DNA of 64,000 bases from Desertimonas sp963732335 (GTDB lineage Bacteria > Actinomycetota > Acidimicrobiia > Acidimicrobiales > Ilumatobacteraceae). The translations under genes and the position numbers were made by a program. Shown here piece by piece: positions 1 through 10,242 of this stretch (its first letter is position 1; each line of letters starts with the position of its first letter). The notes under the pieces are model-generated. The model saw only the letters and a program-made list of their open reading frames with translations. It searched no databases and was not told the origin of the DNA. The stretch is taken from contig CAVSZO010000026.1 in NCBI GenBank assembly GCA_963732335.1, positions 310,001-374,000 on the forward strand, read 5' to 3'.

Positions 1-1161
1 CGCCCGCCGACCCGCCGACGGTGGTGTTGTCGACGGAACGGCTGCGCTCGGCGGTGAGCATCAACGTCGGCGACGCAACAGCGACAGTCTGCGCAGGGAC
101 CCGCTTGTCCGAGCTCAACGAGGCCGCCGCCGCATACGGGCTCCAGCTTCCGATCGACCTCGGCGCCGACCCGGCGATCGGCGGGATGATCGCCACCAAC
201 ACCGGCGGAAGCCGGGTGCTCCGCTACGGCCCGATGCGCCGCTACCTGCTCGCCGTCGAGGTCGTCGCCGCCGACGACGAAGCGTCCGTCTTCGGCTCAC
301 GCCTCGCCCTGCGCAAGGACAGCCGCGGCCTCGACGCGACGCAACTCGCCGTCGGGTCCGGCGGCACGCTCGGCGTCATCACGAGTGCCGTCGTCGACCT
401 CGTCGCCCTGCCGCGGTCGTCCCAGACATGGTGGCTCGCCGTCGACGACACGAGCCGCGTGATCGAGTTGTTCGCCACGCTCGAGCACCGTCACCCCGGT
501 GCGATCAGCGCCTTCGAACTGGTGTCGCGTGCCGCTCTGGAGCGGACGCTGGGCGCAGCCGGAGCTCCGCCCAATCCGTTCGGCGAGGGCATCCCGAACG
601 CCGCCGTGCTCGCCGAGTGGTCGCTCGACGACGCCGACGTGACGGGCATCGAGGACGACGTCGACGCCGCCTTCACCGCCGGCCTGCTCAGCGACGGTCG
701 CCTCGTCGATCCAGCCTCCGCGTGGGGACTCCGTCATCGAGTCAGCGAGAGCCTGCGCTCGCTCGGTGTCGTTCTCGGCCACGACGTGTCCGTACCGCGC
801 TCGTCACTGATGGGCGTACGTCGAGCGCGCCATCGAAGCCGTGGCGGCCCTCGCCCCCCACGCGGTGATGTGCGACTTCGGCCATGCCGGCGACGGCGGA
901 CTGCATCTCAACGTGCTGTTCCCGATCGAGTCCGGCCCGCCCAGTGGCGAGCAGCGCGCGGCGATCCGCCGGGCCATCGACGACCTCGTGATCGCGGCCG
1001 GGGGAAGCTACAGCGCCGAGCACGGACTCGGCCCGCTCAACGCCGAGCGCTGGTTGGCCACGACACCACCCCTCGAACAACAACTAGTCGCCGCCCTCAA
1101 GAACGTCGTCGACCCGCATCGCATCCTCGGCCACCCTGGCCACCCGTACAACCGCCTCTGA
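1..1161 (+). CDS. FAD-linked oxidase (D-lactate/glycolate/2-hydroxyglutarate dehydrogenase type), 5' end missing, frame broken
   Basis: This is the larger C-terminal part (about 385 codons) of an FAD-dependent 2-hydroxyacid dehydrogenase, a soluble enzyme that oxidises a 2-hydroxyacid to the 2-oxoacid. The frame is already open at base 3, so the start and the first FAD loop lie outside the window. Seen in order: the FAD-binding segment GADPAIGGMIATNTGG (nt ~165), the loop GSGGTLGVIT (nt ~358), then the cap domain with HAGDGGLHLNV (nt ~885) and the family's closing YSAEHGLG (nt ~1013). The frame shifts near 813 in a GGG run, where one extra base would explain it. The two halves make one normal protein. 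The substrate cannot be told from sequence, and the downstream neighbour is convergent and unrelated. Confidence 0.85.
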
Positions 1162-1169
1162 CCGCGCCC

Positions 1170-1238
1170 CATCCGAGTGTTTCGCGCGCCCCTGTCGCGC
1201 CCCGTCGCACTCGGATGCACGCAAACACTCGGATGAGG
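1170..1238. repeat. Intergenic palindromic repeat, copy A
   Basis: Imperfect palindrome filling the gap between two convergent genes. The outer arms are CATCCGAGTGTTT (from 1170) and AAACACTCGGATG (to 1235). A further GCACTCGGATG sits inside. A clearly related copy lies inverted at 15775-15857 and a degenerate one at 20875-20940. Placement at gene ends suggests a two-way terminator or a REP-like element. Confidence 0.75.
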
Positions 1239-1245
1239 CAAGTGG

Positions 1246-2200
1246 TTACGCGTACTGGGCGACGAGGGCGCGGCCGATGTCGGCGAGACGGTCGCGCACC
1301 TCGGGTGGCGAGACCACCTCGAGATAGTCGGCCCACCCGGCGAGGCTCTGGGCGATGATCCACGACGACCCAGCACCGACCTCGACGTCGATCCTGTCGC
1401 CGTCCCCGTCGCCGGCCGGGTCGGCGACGATGCGCGTCGTCGGGCCGAACTGCTCGCGTAGCGGGCTGTAGCCGCGGCGATCGACACGCACCACGGCCTG
1501 GAGCCGGGCCCGCTTGCGCTCGACCGTGTCGACGATCTCCTGCCAGACGGCGGCGAGGTCGAAGTCGTCCGGGCGCACCGCCTTGTCAGTCGTCAGCTCG
1601 ACGGAGCGGACGCGGTTGACGCGGAACGTGCGCAGTCCACTGTCTGTGTCGGCGACGAGGTACCACGTCGAGCCCTTCTCGACGAGACCGAGCGGATGGA
1701 CGACACGCGTCGTCTCCGTGCGCGTGCGATCGGCGTAGCCGAGGCGAACCTGCACGCCAGCGACGATCGCCCGCCGTAGGTCGTCGAGGAACTGCGGACG
1801 CTGCACGGACTCCGTCCCCCAGCTCGCCGGATCGAGGACGGTCGAGCTCGCCGCCAACTCGGCGTCGGCCCGGAATGTCTCCGGCAGCGCCTGGACAAGC
1901 TTGCGCAGCGCCGCCTTGGCCTCCGGCGTCGCTGTCGACGCCGGACCGGCGACCATGAAAAGGGTCTTCGCCTCAGCCTCGGTGAGCCCACTGAGGTCCG
2001 TGCGGGCGCCACCGATCAACTGCCAGCCGCCGTTGCGACCGGGTTGGGAGTACACCGGGATGCCGGCAATAGCGAGGGCCTCGAGGATCGCGACGGGCGG
2101 TCTTCACCGACACCTCCAGCTCGGCGGCGAGCTCGGTCGCCGTCACCCGACCGCGGGACTGCAGGACGAGCAAGGTGGCCACCAGTCGATCGGCGCGCAT
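1246..2200 (-). CDS. HTH-WYL transcriptional regulator, frame broken
   Basis: DNA-binding regulator of the YafY/WYL group, about 317 residues, a normal family length. The N-terminus (from ATG 2200, MRADRLVATLLVLQSRGRVT) is a DeoR-like helix-turn-helix ending in VSVKTARRD. The rest carries the WYL ligand-sensing domain, with the core YADRTRTETTRVVHPLGLV and the strand GSTWYLVAD. The frame changes near 2094, where a single extra C (GATCCTCGAG for GATCTCGAG) separates the two parts. WYL domains bind nucleic acid or small ligands and often govern DNA-damage or catabolic genes. The divergent monooxygenase at 2317 is the nearest possible target, which is inference only. Confidence 0.85.
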
Positions 2201-2256
2201 GACGAGATCTTCTCACCAAACGTGGACAACGGGTGACCACGTTCGGTCGTTCATCT

Positions 2257-2297
2257 GTGTCAGCGTGCGTGCCCGCCCGGGACATACATGCTGACAC
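2257..2297. promoter_or_regulatory. Inverted repeat between divergent WYL regulator and monooxygenase
   Basis: GTGTCAGC (2257-2264) and GCTGACAC (2290-2297) form a perfect 8-bp inverted repeat, 13 bp if two mismatches are allowed, across a 25-bp spacer. It sits in the 116-bp divergent region just before the monooxygenase start. It could be an operator for the WYL regulator. No consensus is known to me for this regulator. Confidence 0.4.
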
Positions 2298-2316
2298 GGA
2301 GCGCGAGAATCGGTCG

Positions 2317-3908
2317 GTGGACCGTTGCGACGCGCTCGTCGTCGGCGCCGGGTTCGGCGGCATGTACGCCCTCTACCGCCTCCGCGATCTGGGGTTTTCG
2401 GTCCGGGTGTTCGACGCCGCGGGGGACGTCGGCGGGACGTGGTGGTGGAACCGCTACCCGGGCGCACGCTGTGACATCGAGTCGCTGGACTACTCGTACT
2501 CGTTCTCCCCCGAGCTGGAGCAGGAGTGGGAGTGGACGGAGCGCTACGCCTCGCAGCCGGAGATCCTCCGCTACGCCAACCACGTCGCCGATCGCTTCGA
2601 CCTCCGTCGCGACATCCAGTTCGAGACGCGGGTCGAGTCAGCGACGTTCGACGATGAATCGGGTCGCTGGGACGTGTCCACGGATCGCGGCGACGAGGTG
2701 TCGGCGCAGTTCCTGCTGATGGCAACCGGGTGCCTGTCCACTCCGAAGTTGCCGGAGGTCGACGGCATCGACACGTTCGGCGGGGAGACCTACCACACGG
2801 CCATCTGGCCGCACGAGGGTGTCGACCTCAGTGGCCGGCGCGTCGCCGTCATCGGAACGGGCTCGTCCGGCATCCAGGCGATCCCGTTGATCGCCGAACA
2901 GGCAGCCGAGCTGACCGTCTTCCAGCGCACCCCGGCGTACTCGACTCCGGCGCACAACGCCCCGCTCGACCCGGAGTTCGTTGCTGCCCGCAAGGCGAGC
3001 TACCAGGCGTACCGCGAGGAGGCGCGGACGACTCGTATCGGCGTCGTGTTCGACATCGCCGACGACAGCGCCACGGCGGCCGACCCGGCTGAGCGTGAGC
3101 GTCGCTTCCGCCGAGGGTGGGACGAGGGAACGTTGTTCGGGGTCGCTTCCAAGTTCTGGGACATCCTCGTCGACCCGCAGGCCAACGAGCTGGCATCGGA
3201 GTTCCTCCGCCGGCAGATCCGCGACATCGTCGTCGACCCTGACGTCGCCGAACGTTTGTCACCGAGGACGTTCCCGTACGCCACCAAGCGACCGTGCCTC
3301 GACACCGGCTACTACGAGACGTTCAATCGACCGAACGTCACACTCGTCGACGTCCGCGCCACGCCGATCACCGAAATCAACACCGGCGGCATCCGCACGA
3401 CCGAGCGGCAGTTCGACGTCGACGTCATCGTGTTCGCCACCGGGTTCGACGCCATCACCGGGCCACTGCTCGCCGTCAACCCGATCGGCCTCGGTGGGTT
3501 GACGATGCGGGAGAAGTGGTCGGCCGGGCCGCGCACCTACCTCGGCCTCGCCATCGCCGGATTCCCCAATCTGTTCCTCATCACCGGACCGGGCAGCCCG
3601 TCCGTGCTCACCAACGTGTTCGTGTCGATCGAGCACCACGTCGACTGGATCACCGATCTGCTGGTTGAAATGGGCGAGCGTGGCGTGACGAGGGTTGCGG
3701 CGGACTCGGCGGCAGAGGATGGCTGGGTCGAGCATGTCAACGAGGTCGGCGACATGACGCTGTACCCGCGAGCTGCGTCGTGGTACACGGGCGCCAACGT
3801 GCCCGGCAAGCCGCGGGTGTTCATGCCCTACGTCGGCGGTTTCGGCCTATATCGCGAGCTCTGCGCCGGGTCGCGGCCGACGGCTACAAGGGATTCGCAC
3901 TGACGTGA
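2317..3908 (+). CDS. Flavin-containing Baeyer-Villiger monooxygenase
   Basis: Predicted to insert one O2-derived oxygen next to a ketone, using FAD and NADPH (cyclohexanone/phenylacetone monooxygenase family, class B). From the GTG at 2317 the protein has a first Rossmann motif GAGFGG (residues 10-15), the family segment GTWWWNRYPGARCD, the diagnostic Baeyer-Villiger fingerprint FGGETYHTAIWP (from residue ~154) and a second nucleotide-binding motif GTGSSG (~180). The length, about 530 residues, is usual. Near 3866 one base seems to be missing: the next frame restores the expected tail RVAADGYKGFALT and stops at 3908. An earlier GTG/ATG is possible but would only add residues unlike the family. 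The substrate is unknown. Confidence 0.9.
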
Positions 3909-4024
3909 TCCGGGCCATGGCGCTCACCGCGTCGTCATCGCTGGCCGACAACGTCGCCAGTTCTGTCCTGGTTGAGACCACAGAATCGCGTCAGTGAGGA
4001 GAGCCAGAAATCTGCATCGACAGC

Positions 4025-7000
4025 TCACCAATCTCGTTGTGTGCGGACGCTGCCGTAGCGGTGCATCGTCTGGCTGATCGCCTGCTCGCGCAGCCAGTGC
4101 GGCAGCTCGAGCGTGCCGTCGGCGCTGACCGGTGAACGGTCGACGGCGATGTCGAGGTCGTGGCAGGCGGCGGCCAGCTCGTCGCCGATCTCGGTGAGCG
4201 CCCGCAGCCTGGTCGCCCCGAGCGCACCGATCCGGGCGGCGAGCCGTTCCTCGGACTCCGCGCCGGCATCCGACACCGTCGCGGTCACCGCGCACTGCCG
4301 CGCCGCGGCGAGGGCCGCCTCGCTGGCGCCGCTCGGCGTGTCGGCGGCGACGCGGACGACCACGCCCGCAACGGGCTGATGACGCAGCACGTTCGACTCG
4401 CTGCGCAATCCCGTGGGGTCCTGCCCGGTGGCGAAGCTCTGCTCCCAGGCCGCTCGATAGCTGTCGGTGGCGGCAGCAACGTCGACCGGCCCTGGAATCG
4501 GGCGCAGCAAGGCGTGGACGTAGTGCGGCCCACCGGCCTTCGGCGCACCACCCATCGACGACCGCTTCCACCCACCGAACGGCTGGCGCTGGACGATCGC
4601 GCCGGTGATGTGCCGGTTGACGTAGGCGTTGCCGACCTCGACGTGCTCCAGCCAGTAGCGGACCTCGTCGTCGTCGAGCGATTGAATGCCGCCCGTCAGA
4701 CCGAACGGGGTGCCGTTCTGCAGGCGCACGGCGTGGGCGAGGTCGTCGGCCCGCATCACGCCGAGCACCGGCCCGAAGCACTCGGTCTGGTGGAACCACG
4801 AGCCCTCGGCGACACCGATGCGGACTCCCGGCGTCCAGCGCCGGCTGGTGATCTCCTCCTCGCCCCGCGCATCTCGCTCGGAGCGGCGTGAGCCCGGTCG
4901 CTCGCGCGGCTCGACGAGCCAGCGCTCGCCCGGATCGAGCGCCGTCAGCCCACGCAGCAGCGGACCCGACGGCGGGGCGATCAACGGGGCCATCATCGTC
5001 GCCGGGTCGTCGGCCTCGCCGACGCGCACGCTGCGCACGGCAGCGGCGAGCCGCGGCAGGAACTCGTTGTCGTCGTACACCTGGGCAGTGAGAATCAGCA
5101 GGCTCGCCGCCGAGCACTTCTGGCCGGCGTGGCCGAACGCCGAGCGCACCACATCGCGGATCGCTGCGTCCATGTCCGCCGCCTCGGTGACGATGATGGC
5201 GTTCTTGCCGCTCGTCTCGGCGAGCAGGCGCAGTCGCGGCTTCCAACCGAGGAACAGCTGGGCCGTGGCGTACGAGCCGGTGAGCACGACGGTGGCGACG
5301 TCGTCGTGGGTGATCAGGCGCTGGCCGACGTCGTTGTCCGGGCAGGCGACGTACTGCAGGACATCGCGCGGGACGCCGGCCCGCCAGCACTGGTTGGCGA
5401 GCAGCCAGGCAGTCTGGCGGGTCTCCGGCGGCGGCTTGAGGATCACCGTGTTGCCGGCCATCAGGGCGGCGAGCACACCGCCGGCGGGGATCGCGTACGG
5501 GAAGTTCCACGGCGACGCCACCACGACGACACCGACGGGAGCGGTGGCCGGGGGGATGTCCGTGGTCGCGTAGTAGCGGGCGAAGTCGATCGCCTCGGAC
5601 ACCTCGGGGTCGCCCTCGCGGACGGTCTTCGCCGCCTCCGCGGCCATCTGCGCCAGCGTCGCCCAGCGCTCGGCGTCCATCTGGTCGGCGACCGCACGCA
5701 GCAGTTCCGCCCGTTCCGCGGGTGGACGAGTGGACCACGCCGGCAGCGCCGCCGCGACGGTGGCAACGGCGTCATCGATTGACGCCACATCGGTCGTCAG
5801 CGGGTACTCGCCGTCAGGGCAGCCGTTGACGGCGTGCTTGGCGATGGCGGCGGCGACGTCGGCTCGTCGCTCCGGGTCGGTGAAGTCGGTGTCCGGGTGA
5901 TTGACGAACGACGCGACGCCGCGCTCGGGCGATGTTGTGACGGTGATCGGACGGCGCCGCCGCTCGGTCGTCACGGTGTTGCGGGCGTCGACGGCGGCGC
6001 GGAAGCGCTCGGCCTGGGCGGCGAACTCCGGTGATCCCGGCCGCATCGTGAACATCGCTCGCAGGAAGTTCTCCGGAGCGGTGTTCTCGTCGAAGCGGCG
6101 GGCGAGGTAGGCCAGGCTCGCCTCGATCTCGTCGTCACGGACGATCGGGCAGTACAGCAGCATCGTGCCGGCGCGCTCCCGCACGGCACGTGTCTGCGCC
6201 GGAACCATTCCCTCGAGCATCTCGATGTCGATGTCGCCGCGCCGCGACTCCGGCAAGTCGTCGCGGAGGCGTCAGTGCCCAGGCGACGTCGAGGAGGTTG
6301 TGGCTGGCGACGCCGAGGCGGATCGCGCCGGCCCATTCCGGGCGCAAGCACGAGTCGAGCAGGCGCTTGTAGCTGGCGTCTGTGTCGGCCTTCGTCGGGT
6401 ACGGCGCCTGGACCCAGCCGTGCTGCTCGGCGTCGACCTGCTCCATCGCCAGGTTGGCACCCTTGACGATGCGCACCTTGATCGGAGCACCACCATCGGC
6501 GACGCGGGCGGCAGCCCACGCACCGATGCGTTCCATGGCGTCGTGCGAGTCCGGGAGGTAGGCCTGCAGCACGATTCCCGCCCGCAGACTGCGGTACGCC
6601 GGCTCGTCGAGCACGCGCAGGAACGATTCGACGGTGAGCTCGAGGTCGCCGTACTCCTCCATGTCGAGGTTGACGAACGCCGGCGGTGTCGACGTCATCG
6701 CCGCGTCGTACACGCGGCGCAACGCGGCGCTGATGCGCTCGACGGAGTGCTCGAACGCGTACACGTCGAGCAACGCGCAGATCGCCGAGATCTTCACCGA
6801 GATGTAGTCGACGTCGGGTCGTTGGAGGGTGGCGATCACCCGGCCAATGCGTTGTTCGGCCTCGGCATCCGACACGATCGCCTCGCCGAGCAGGTTGAGG
6901 TTGAGCTGCATGCCGGCCTTCGTGCGCTTCTTGATGTGGCGGGTCAGCGACGCGTCGTCGGCCGGGATGACCAGGCCGCGGGTTTCGGCGATGATCCGCC

Positions 7001-7388
7001 GGCGCACGAGCGGCATCACGAGCGGCGGAGCGAGGCGCCCGACGCGGGCGCCGGCGGCCATCAGCAGGCGGTCGACGCGGCCGAGCGAACGAGGGATCCC
7101 GGCGCCGGCGAGGGCGGCGAATCGCCTGGCGGCAGTGTGTGGACGATCGAGCCGCAGCACCTCGTCGGTGAGTCGTTGAACAAGGTCGCGGCCGGCCGGG
7201 TCGGCGACGATGCGCCCGAGGCGTGTCTGACGGCGGCGCTCCGCCCGCGTGATCGTGGCCTCTGCTGCCCGCAGCAACCCGTCGGCGATCTCGACGGCTC
7301 GCCCGACACGTGCGCTGTCGTCCACCGGCTCATCATGGCGCGCCCCGCCGCCGGTTCCGATTACGTCCCGTACGGGTGCGCTAGTCAT
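4025..7388 (-). CDS. putA: Bifunctional proline dehydrogenase / glutamate-gamma-semialdehyde dehydrogenase, frame broken
   Basis: One polypeptide of about 1,120 residues that oxidises proline to pyrroline-5-carboxylate with FAD, then oxidises the semialdehyde to glutamate with NAD+. The N-terminal half has the proline dehydrogenase barrel (YISVKIS near 6800, FVNLDMEEYGD, KVRIVKGANLAMEQ). The C-terminal half is an aldehyde dehydrogenase with SPWNFPYAI, LTGSYATAQLF and the catalytic cysteine in FGHAGQKCSA (~5120). An extra C near 6278 splits the two ORFs (VAWAL-T / LRDDLPESRRG). The start, ATG 7388, lies only 64 bp from divergent soxR. A MerR-type promoter with a SoxR-like box points toward putA, so redox control is possible. 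Lacks the N-terminal DNA-binding domain seen in enterobacterial PutA. Confidence 0.93.
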
Positions 7389-7395
7389 CGCTGCC

Positions 7396-7426
7396 GCCGT
7401 AAAACCTAAAGCTGGCTTGAGATCAA
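7396..7426 (-). promoter_or_regulatory. SoxR-like box and MerR-type promoter between putA and soxR
   Basis: The 18-bp dyad CCTAAAGCTGGCTTGAGA (7405-7422) resembles the SoxR consensus CCTCAAG-N4-CTTGAGG with few changes. On the minus strand a -35 TTGATC (7426-7421) abuts TCAAG exactly as in the classical soxS promoter. A 19-bp spacer, typical of MerR-family targets, leads to a weak -10 TACGGC (7401-7396), 7 bp before the putA ATG. The activated promoter would thus drive putA, probably as a leaderless mRNA. The dyad also lies where SoxR could repress its own gene. Confidence 0.6.
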
Positions 7427-7452
7427 GGTAGACCGCCTGCGATACTCGTCAC

Positions 7453-7897
7453 ATGGCAATGGCACCGACGCTGACGATCGGCGACGTGAGCCGGCGTACG
7501 GGCGTCGCCGCCTCGGCACTTGCGCTTCTACGAGGACAGCGGGCTGATCCAGGCCGAGCGCTCCGCCGGAGGCCAGCGCCGCTACCGCCGCGACGTGATC
7601 CGCCGTGTTTCGTTCATCCGCGTGGCCCAGCAGGTCGGCCTCGGGCTCGACGAGATACGCGCGTACATGTCGACGCTCCCCGACCGGCGCACTCCGGACC
7701 GCTCCGACTGGGAGCGCGTCGCGGCGTCGTGGCGACCCCGCCTCGACGAGCAGATCGCCCTCCTCGAGCGGCTACGTGACCGACTGACGGGATGCATCGG
7801 TTGCGGCTGCCTCTCGCTCGATCTGTGCCCGCTCGCCAACCCCGCCGACCGCCTCGCGGCCGAAGGCACCGGCCCCCGCCTCCTGCTCCACGACTGA
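7453..7897 (+). CDS. soxR: Redox-sensitive MerR-family regulator SoxR, frame broken
   Basis: Dimeric [2Fe-2S] transcription factor that is switched on when its cluster is oxidised, usually by redox-cycling compounds. The MerR-type winged helix starts TIGDVSRRTGVAASAL and continues RFYEDSGLI. The C-terminal cluster-binding loop is textbook: CIGCGCLSLDLCPLANP, with four cysteines. An extra T near 7522 (GCACTTGCGC for GCACTGCGC) breaks the frame inside the helix-turn-helix. Start ATG 7453 or 7459. About 147 residues, as expected. In actinobacteria SoxR has its own small set of targets instead of acting through SoxS, which fits the candidate boxes at 7405 and 50887. Confidence 0.92.
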
Positions 7898-8388
7898 GCA
7901 CGAGCGCGAACGCGCAGGCTTCGGCGGGAGGTGCGGGGGGCAGAGCCTCCGCCGGAGCCCCCGCCGCTGGTCGATCCGGCTTCGCCGGTCGACCAGCAGA
8001 GAGGATTTCAGTGCCGGCCGCAGGCCGCTCCACGAGCTCGAGCCGAAAGGTCCCCTTTCGGCGAGAAGAGGCCCAGCCGACCACGGGCGCTCCTACATGC
8101 CGGGCGACGGTCCGCTTGCGGGAAGCGGCGTCACCCTCCTGGCAGGCGGAGCGCCCGTGGTGGCGGCGGGACGTTCGGTGGCGGCGGAGCCAACCGGTCC
8201 CGAGGTGGCGTTGGCGGGAACGCTCACATGGACTTCATGCTCGGCGCTGGCTCTCGCCGCCACATCATCCAGGTGACCGAAACGCGCTCGGCCGAACGGA
8301 CGATCCGGATCTCGTACTTCTGGCTGATCGTGGTCCGATCAGGACAAGTCGGCTGACGACTCGGCCGGCGATCCGTAGATTGTCGGAG
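7898..8388. other. 490-bp gap without a confident gene
   Basis: No recognised protein is encoded. The left half holds a cluster of strong hairpins (see the repeat entry). The right half contains a 59-codon ATG frame at 8097-8276 with no recognisable motif, and ends with the approach to the histidine kinase start. Confidence 0.6.
7934..8062. repeat. Cluster of three hairpins downstream of soxR
   Basis: Three inverted repeats lie in 130 bp. GCGGGGGGC/GCCCCCGC spans about 7933-7965. CTGGTCGA...TCGACCAG, with inner CCGGC-TTC-GCCGG, spans 7967-7996. GCCGAAAGG-TCC-CCTTTCGGC spans 8042-8062 and is perfect. The first could end soxR transcription. The run of three suggests a dispersed intergenic element, but only one copy lies in this window. 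Confidence 0.55.
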
Positions 8389-9583
8389 GTGGAAACGACT
8401 GCCACAGGGCAGCGTCCGGCGGCGCACGTCGTCCGGGTCGTGGCCGGCGGGCTTGCCACGTTGGTGTTCGTCGACCTTCTCCTCGGCGTCGAATTCTTCA
8501 ACGTCGTCGTGCCGGCGCTGGTGGCCGATGTCCTCGTGATCGCTGCCGTCGCCCTGGCCACCGTGTCGCCGCCGCGGACGATCGCACCGGCGATGGTCCT
8601 CGGATCGGCGGCGAGCATTGCGGTCTCGCTCGCTGTTGAGCGTCGCCGACTCCAGCACCAGGACGCCAGTCATGGGCAACGGCGCCTGGCCGGGCTTTGC
8701 CGAGCTCGCCGGGCTCGGCCTGCTCACGGCGTGGAGTGTCCGCTCGTCGTCGCGCAAGGGAGCGATGGCGTCGTCGTTGGCGCTCGGCGTCGCCTTGTTG
8801 GCGATCGTCGCCTGGCGCAATCAGGGCGTCCACTCCGATCTGGTTGGTGTTGCTGTGCGGCGGGGCCTGGGTGGCCGTCGGTGGCCGCCGGCTGGTACCT
8901 GCGCGTGCTCGACGCCCGCCAGCTCGAGCAGGCGTCAGCAGGTCCGTCACCAGGAACGCCTCGCCATCGCCCGCGAGCTGCACGATGTCGTCGCCCATCA
9001 CGTGACCGGCATCGTCGTGCAAGCCCAAGCAGCACAACTCGTCGCCGACCAGCAGCCGGACGCTGCGCAGCGCGCCCTCGACCGGATCGCCCGCGCCGGT
9101 GGTGAGGCCCTCGCCGCGATGCGGGCGATGGTCGGCGCACTACGCGACGAGTCGACGGGCGACGAGCTGGTACCGACGGCATCGCTCAGCGATCTGCGGG
9201 CGATCGCCGAATCGACCGCATCCGAGCGCGACGAGCTGCCCGTGCGTCTCGCCATCGACGATCGGGCGGCGACGCTCCCCGAGCCGGTGATCGCCTCGGT
9301 CCACCGCATCGCCCGTGAGGCGGTCACCAACGCCCGCCGGCACTCCGTCGGCGCCACCAAGATCGACATCGACGTGCGTTGCGACAATGGAGTCGTCCAT
9401 CTGCTCGTCACCAACGACGGTGGTCCAGTCAGCCGGTCACCGGGCGGGTTCGGGATCCGCGGCATGGCTGAGCGGGCTGCCGCGATGGGCGGCGACTTCG
9501 ACGCCGGACCGCTTCCCGACGGTGGCTGGCGGGTCGCCGCCGACCTGCCGGTCGGGGTCGGCGGGGAAGCCACCCAACCGTGA
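8389..9583 (+). CDS. Membrane sensor histidine kinase (DesK/NarX-like, HisKA_3), several frame breaks
   Basis: Sensor of a two-component pair that phosphorylates the regulator encoded by the next gene. From GTG 8389 an N-terminal stretch of hydrophobic segments (VVAGGLATLVFVDLLLG, VADVLVIAAVALATV, then FAELAGLGLLTAWSV and ALGVALLAIVAW) predicts about four membrane helices. The cytoplasmic part has the HisKA_3 phospho-acceptor RLAIARELHDVVAHHVTG (His near 8994) and an ATPase domain with EAVTNARRHS and GFGIRGMAERA. The frame changes at about 8640, 8845, 8900 and 8940, all in the linker region, so the exact N-terminal sequence is unreliable. The stop overlaps the regulator start by 4 bp (GTGA), showing translational coupling. 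Confidence 0.88.
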
Positions 9584-10242
9584 ACGATCGGCTGCGCGTC
9601 GTCATCGCCGACGACCAGGAGATCGTCCGCTCGGGCATTCGCCTGATCCTCGAGGCCCACGACATCGATGTCGTCGGTGAGGCCAGCGACGGCCGAGCCG
9701 CCGTCGAGCTGGCCCGCCGGCTCCGGCCGGACGTGTGCCTCGTCGACATCCGCATGCCGCGGCTCGACGGGCTCGAGGTCACCCGCATGCTCGCCGGCCA
9801 CGACGTCGACGACCCGATCCCGGTCGTCGTCGTCACGACGTTCGATCACGACGAGTACGTCAACACGGCGATCCGCAACGGGGCCACCGGCTTCCTGCTC
9901 AAGGACGCCGGGCCGGGCCTACTCGTCGAGGCCGTCCGCGCCGCCGCGGCCGGCGATGCCCTCGTGTCCCCGTCGATCACCGTGCGCTTCCTTCAGCACT
10001 TCAGCGAGCGCACCCCCGTCCCGTCACGGCGCGAACCGGCGACCGCTCTGACCGAGCGCGAGGAGGACATCGTGCGGTCGGTCGCCCGGGGGCTGACGAA
10101 CGCCGAGATCGGCGAGCAGCTGTTCATCTCGCTCAGCACGGTGAAGAGCCACGTCGCCAACATCCAGAGCAAGCTCGGAGCGCGCAACCGTGTCGAGATC
10201 GCCGGGTGGGCGTGGGAGACCGGCCGGATGGCTAACTATTGA
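9580..10242 (+). CDS. NarL/LuxR-family response regulator
   Basis: Intact 220-residue DNA-binding response regulator, cognate of the kinase just upstream. The receiver domain has the acidic pair D11/D12, the phospho-acceptor Asp56 in CLVDIRMPR, the TTFD switch and the conserved Lys in FLLKDAG. The C-terminal LuxR helix-turn-helix reads LTEREEDIVRSVARGLTNAE and ISLSTVKSHVANIQSKLGA. Start GTG 9580 overlaps the kinase stop. The gene runs into metG on the other strand, and the two stop regions overlap by 11 bp. The target genes are not evident. Confidence 0.94.
   Translation: MNDRLRVVIADDQEIVRSGIRLILEAHDIDVVGEASDGRAAVELARRLRPDVCLVDIRMPRLDGLEVTRMLAGHDVDDPIPVVVVTTFDHDEYVNTAIRNGATGFLLKDAGPGLLVEAVRAAAAGDALVSPSITVRFLQHFSERTPVPSRREPATALTEREEDIVRSVARGLTNAEIGEQLFISLSTVKSHVANIQSKLGARNRVEIAGWAWETGRMANY

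Noticed and set aside
3924..5738. A 604-codon minus-strand open frame inside putA
   Set aside because: It is arginine-rich with no motif, and the overlapping putA frame carries the full aldehyde dehydrogenase signature.
8097..8276. A 59-codon plus frame before the first kinase gene
   Set aside because: No Shine-Dalgarno, no motif and mixed third-position bases; not enough to call a gene.
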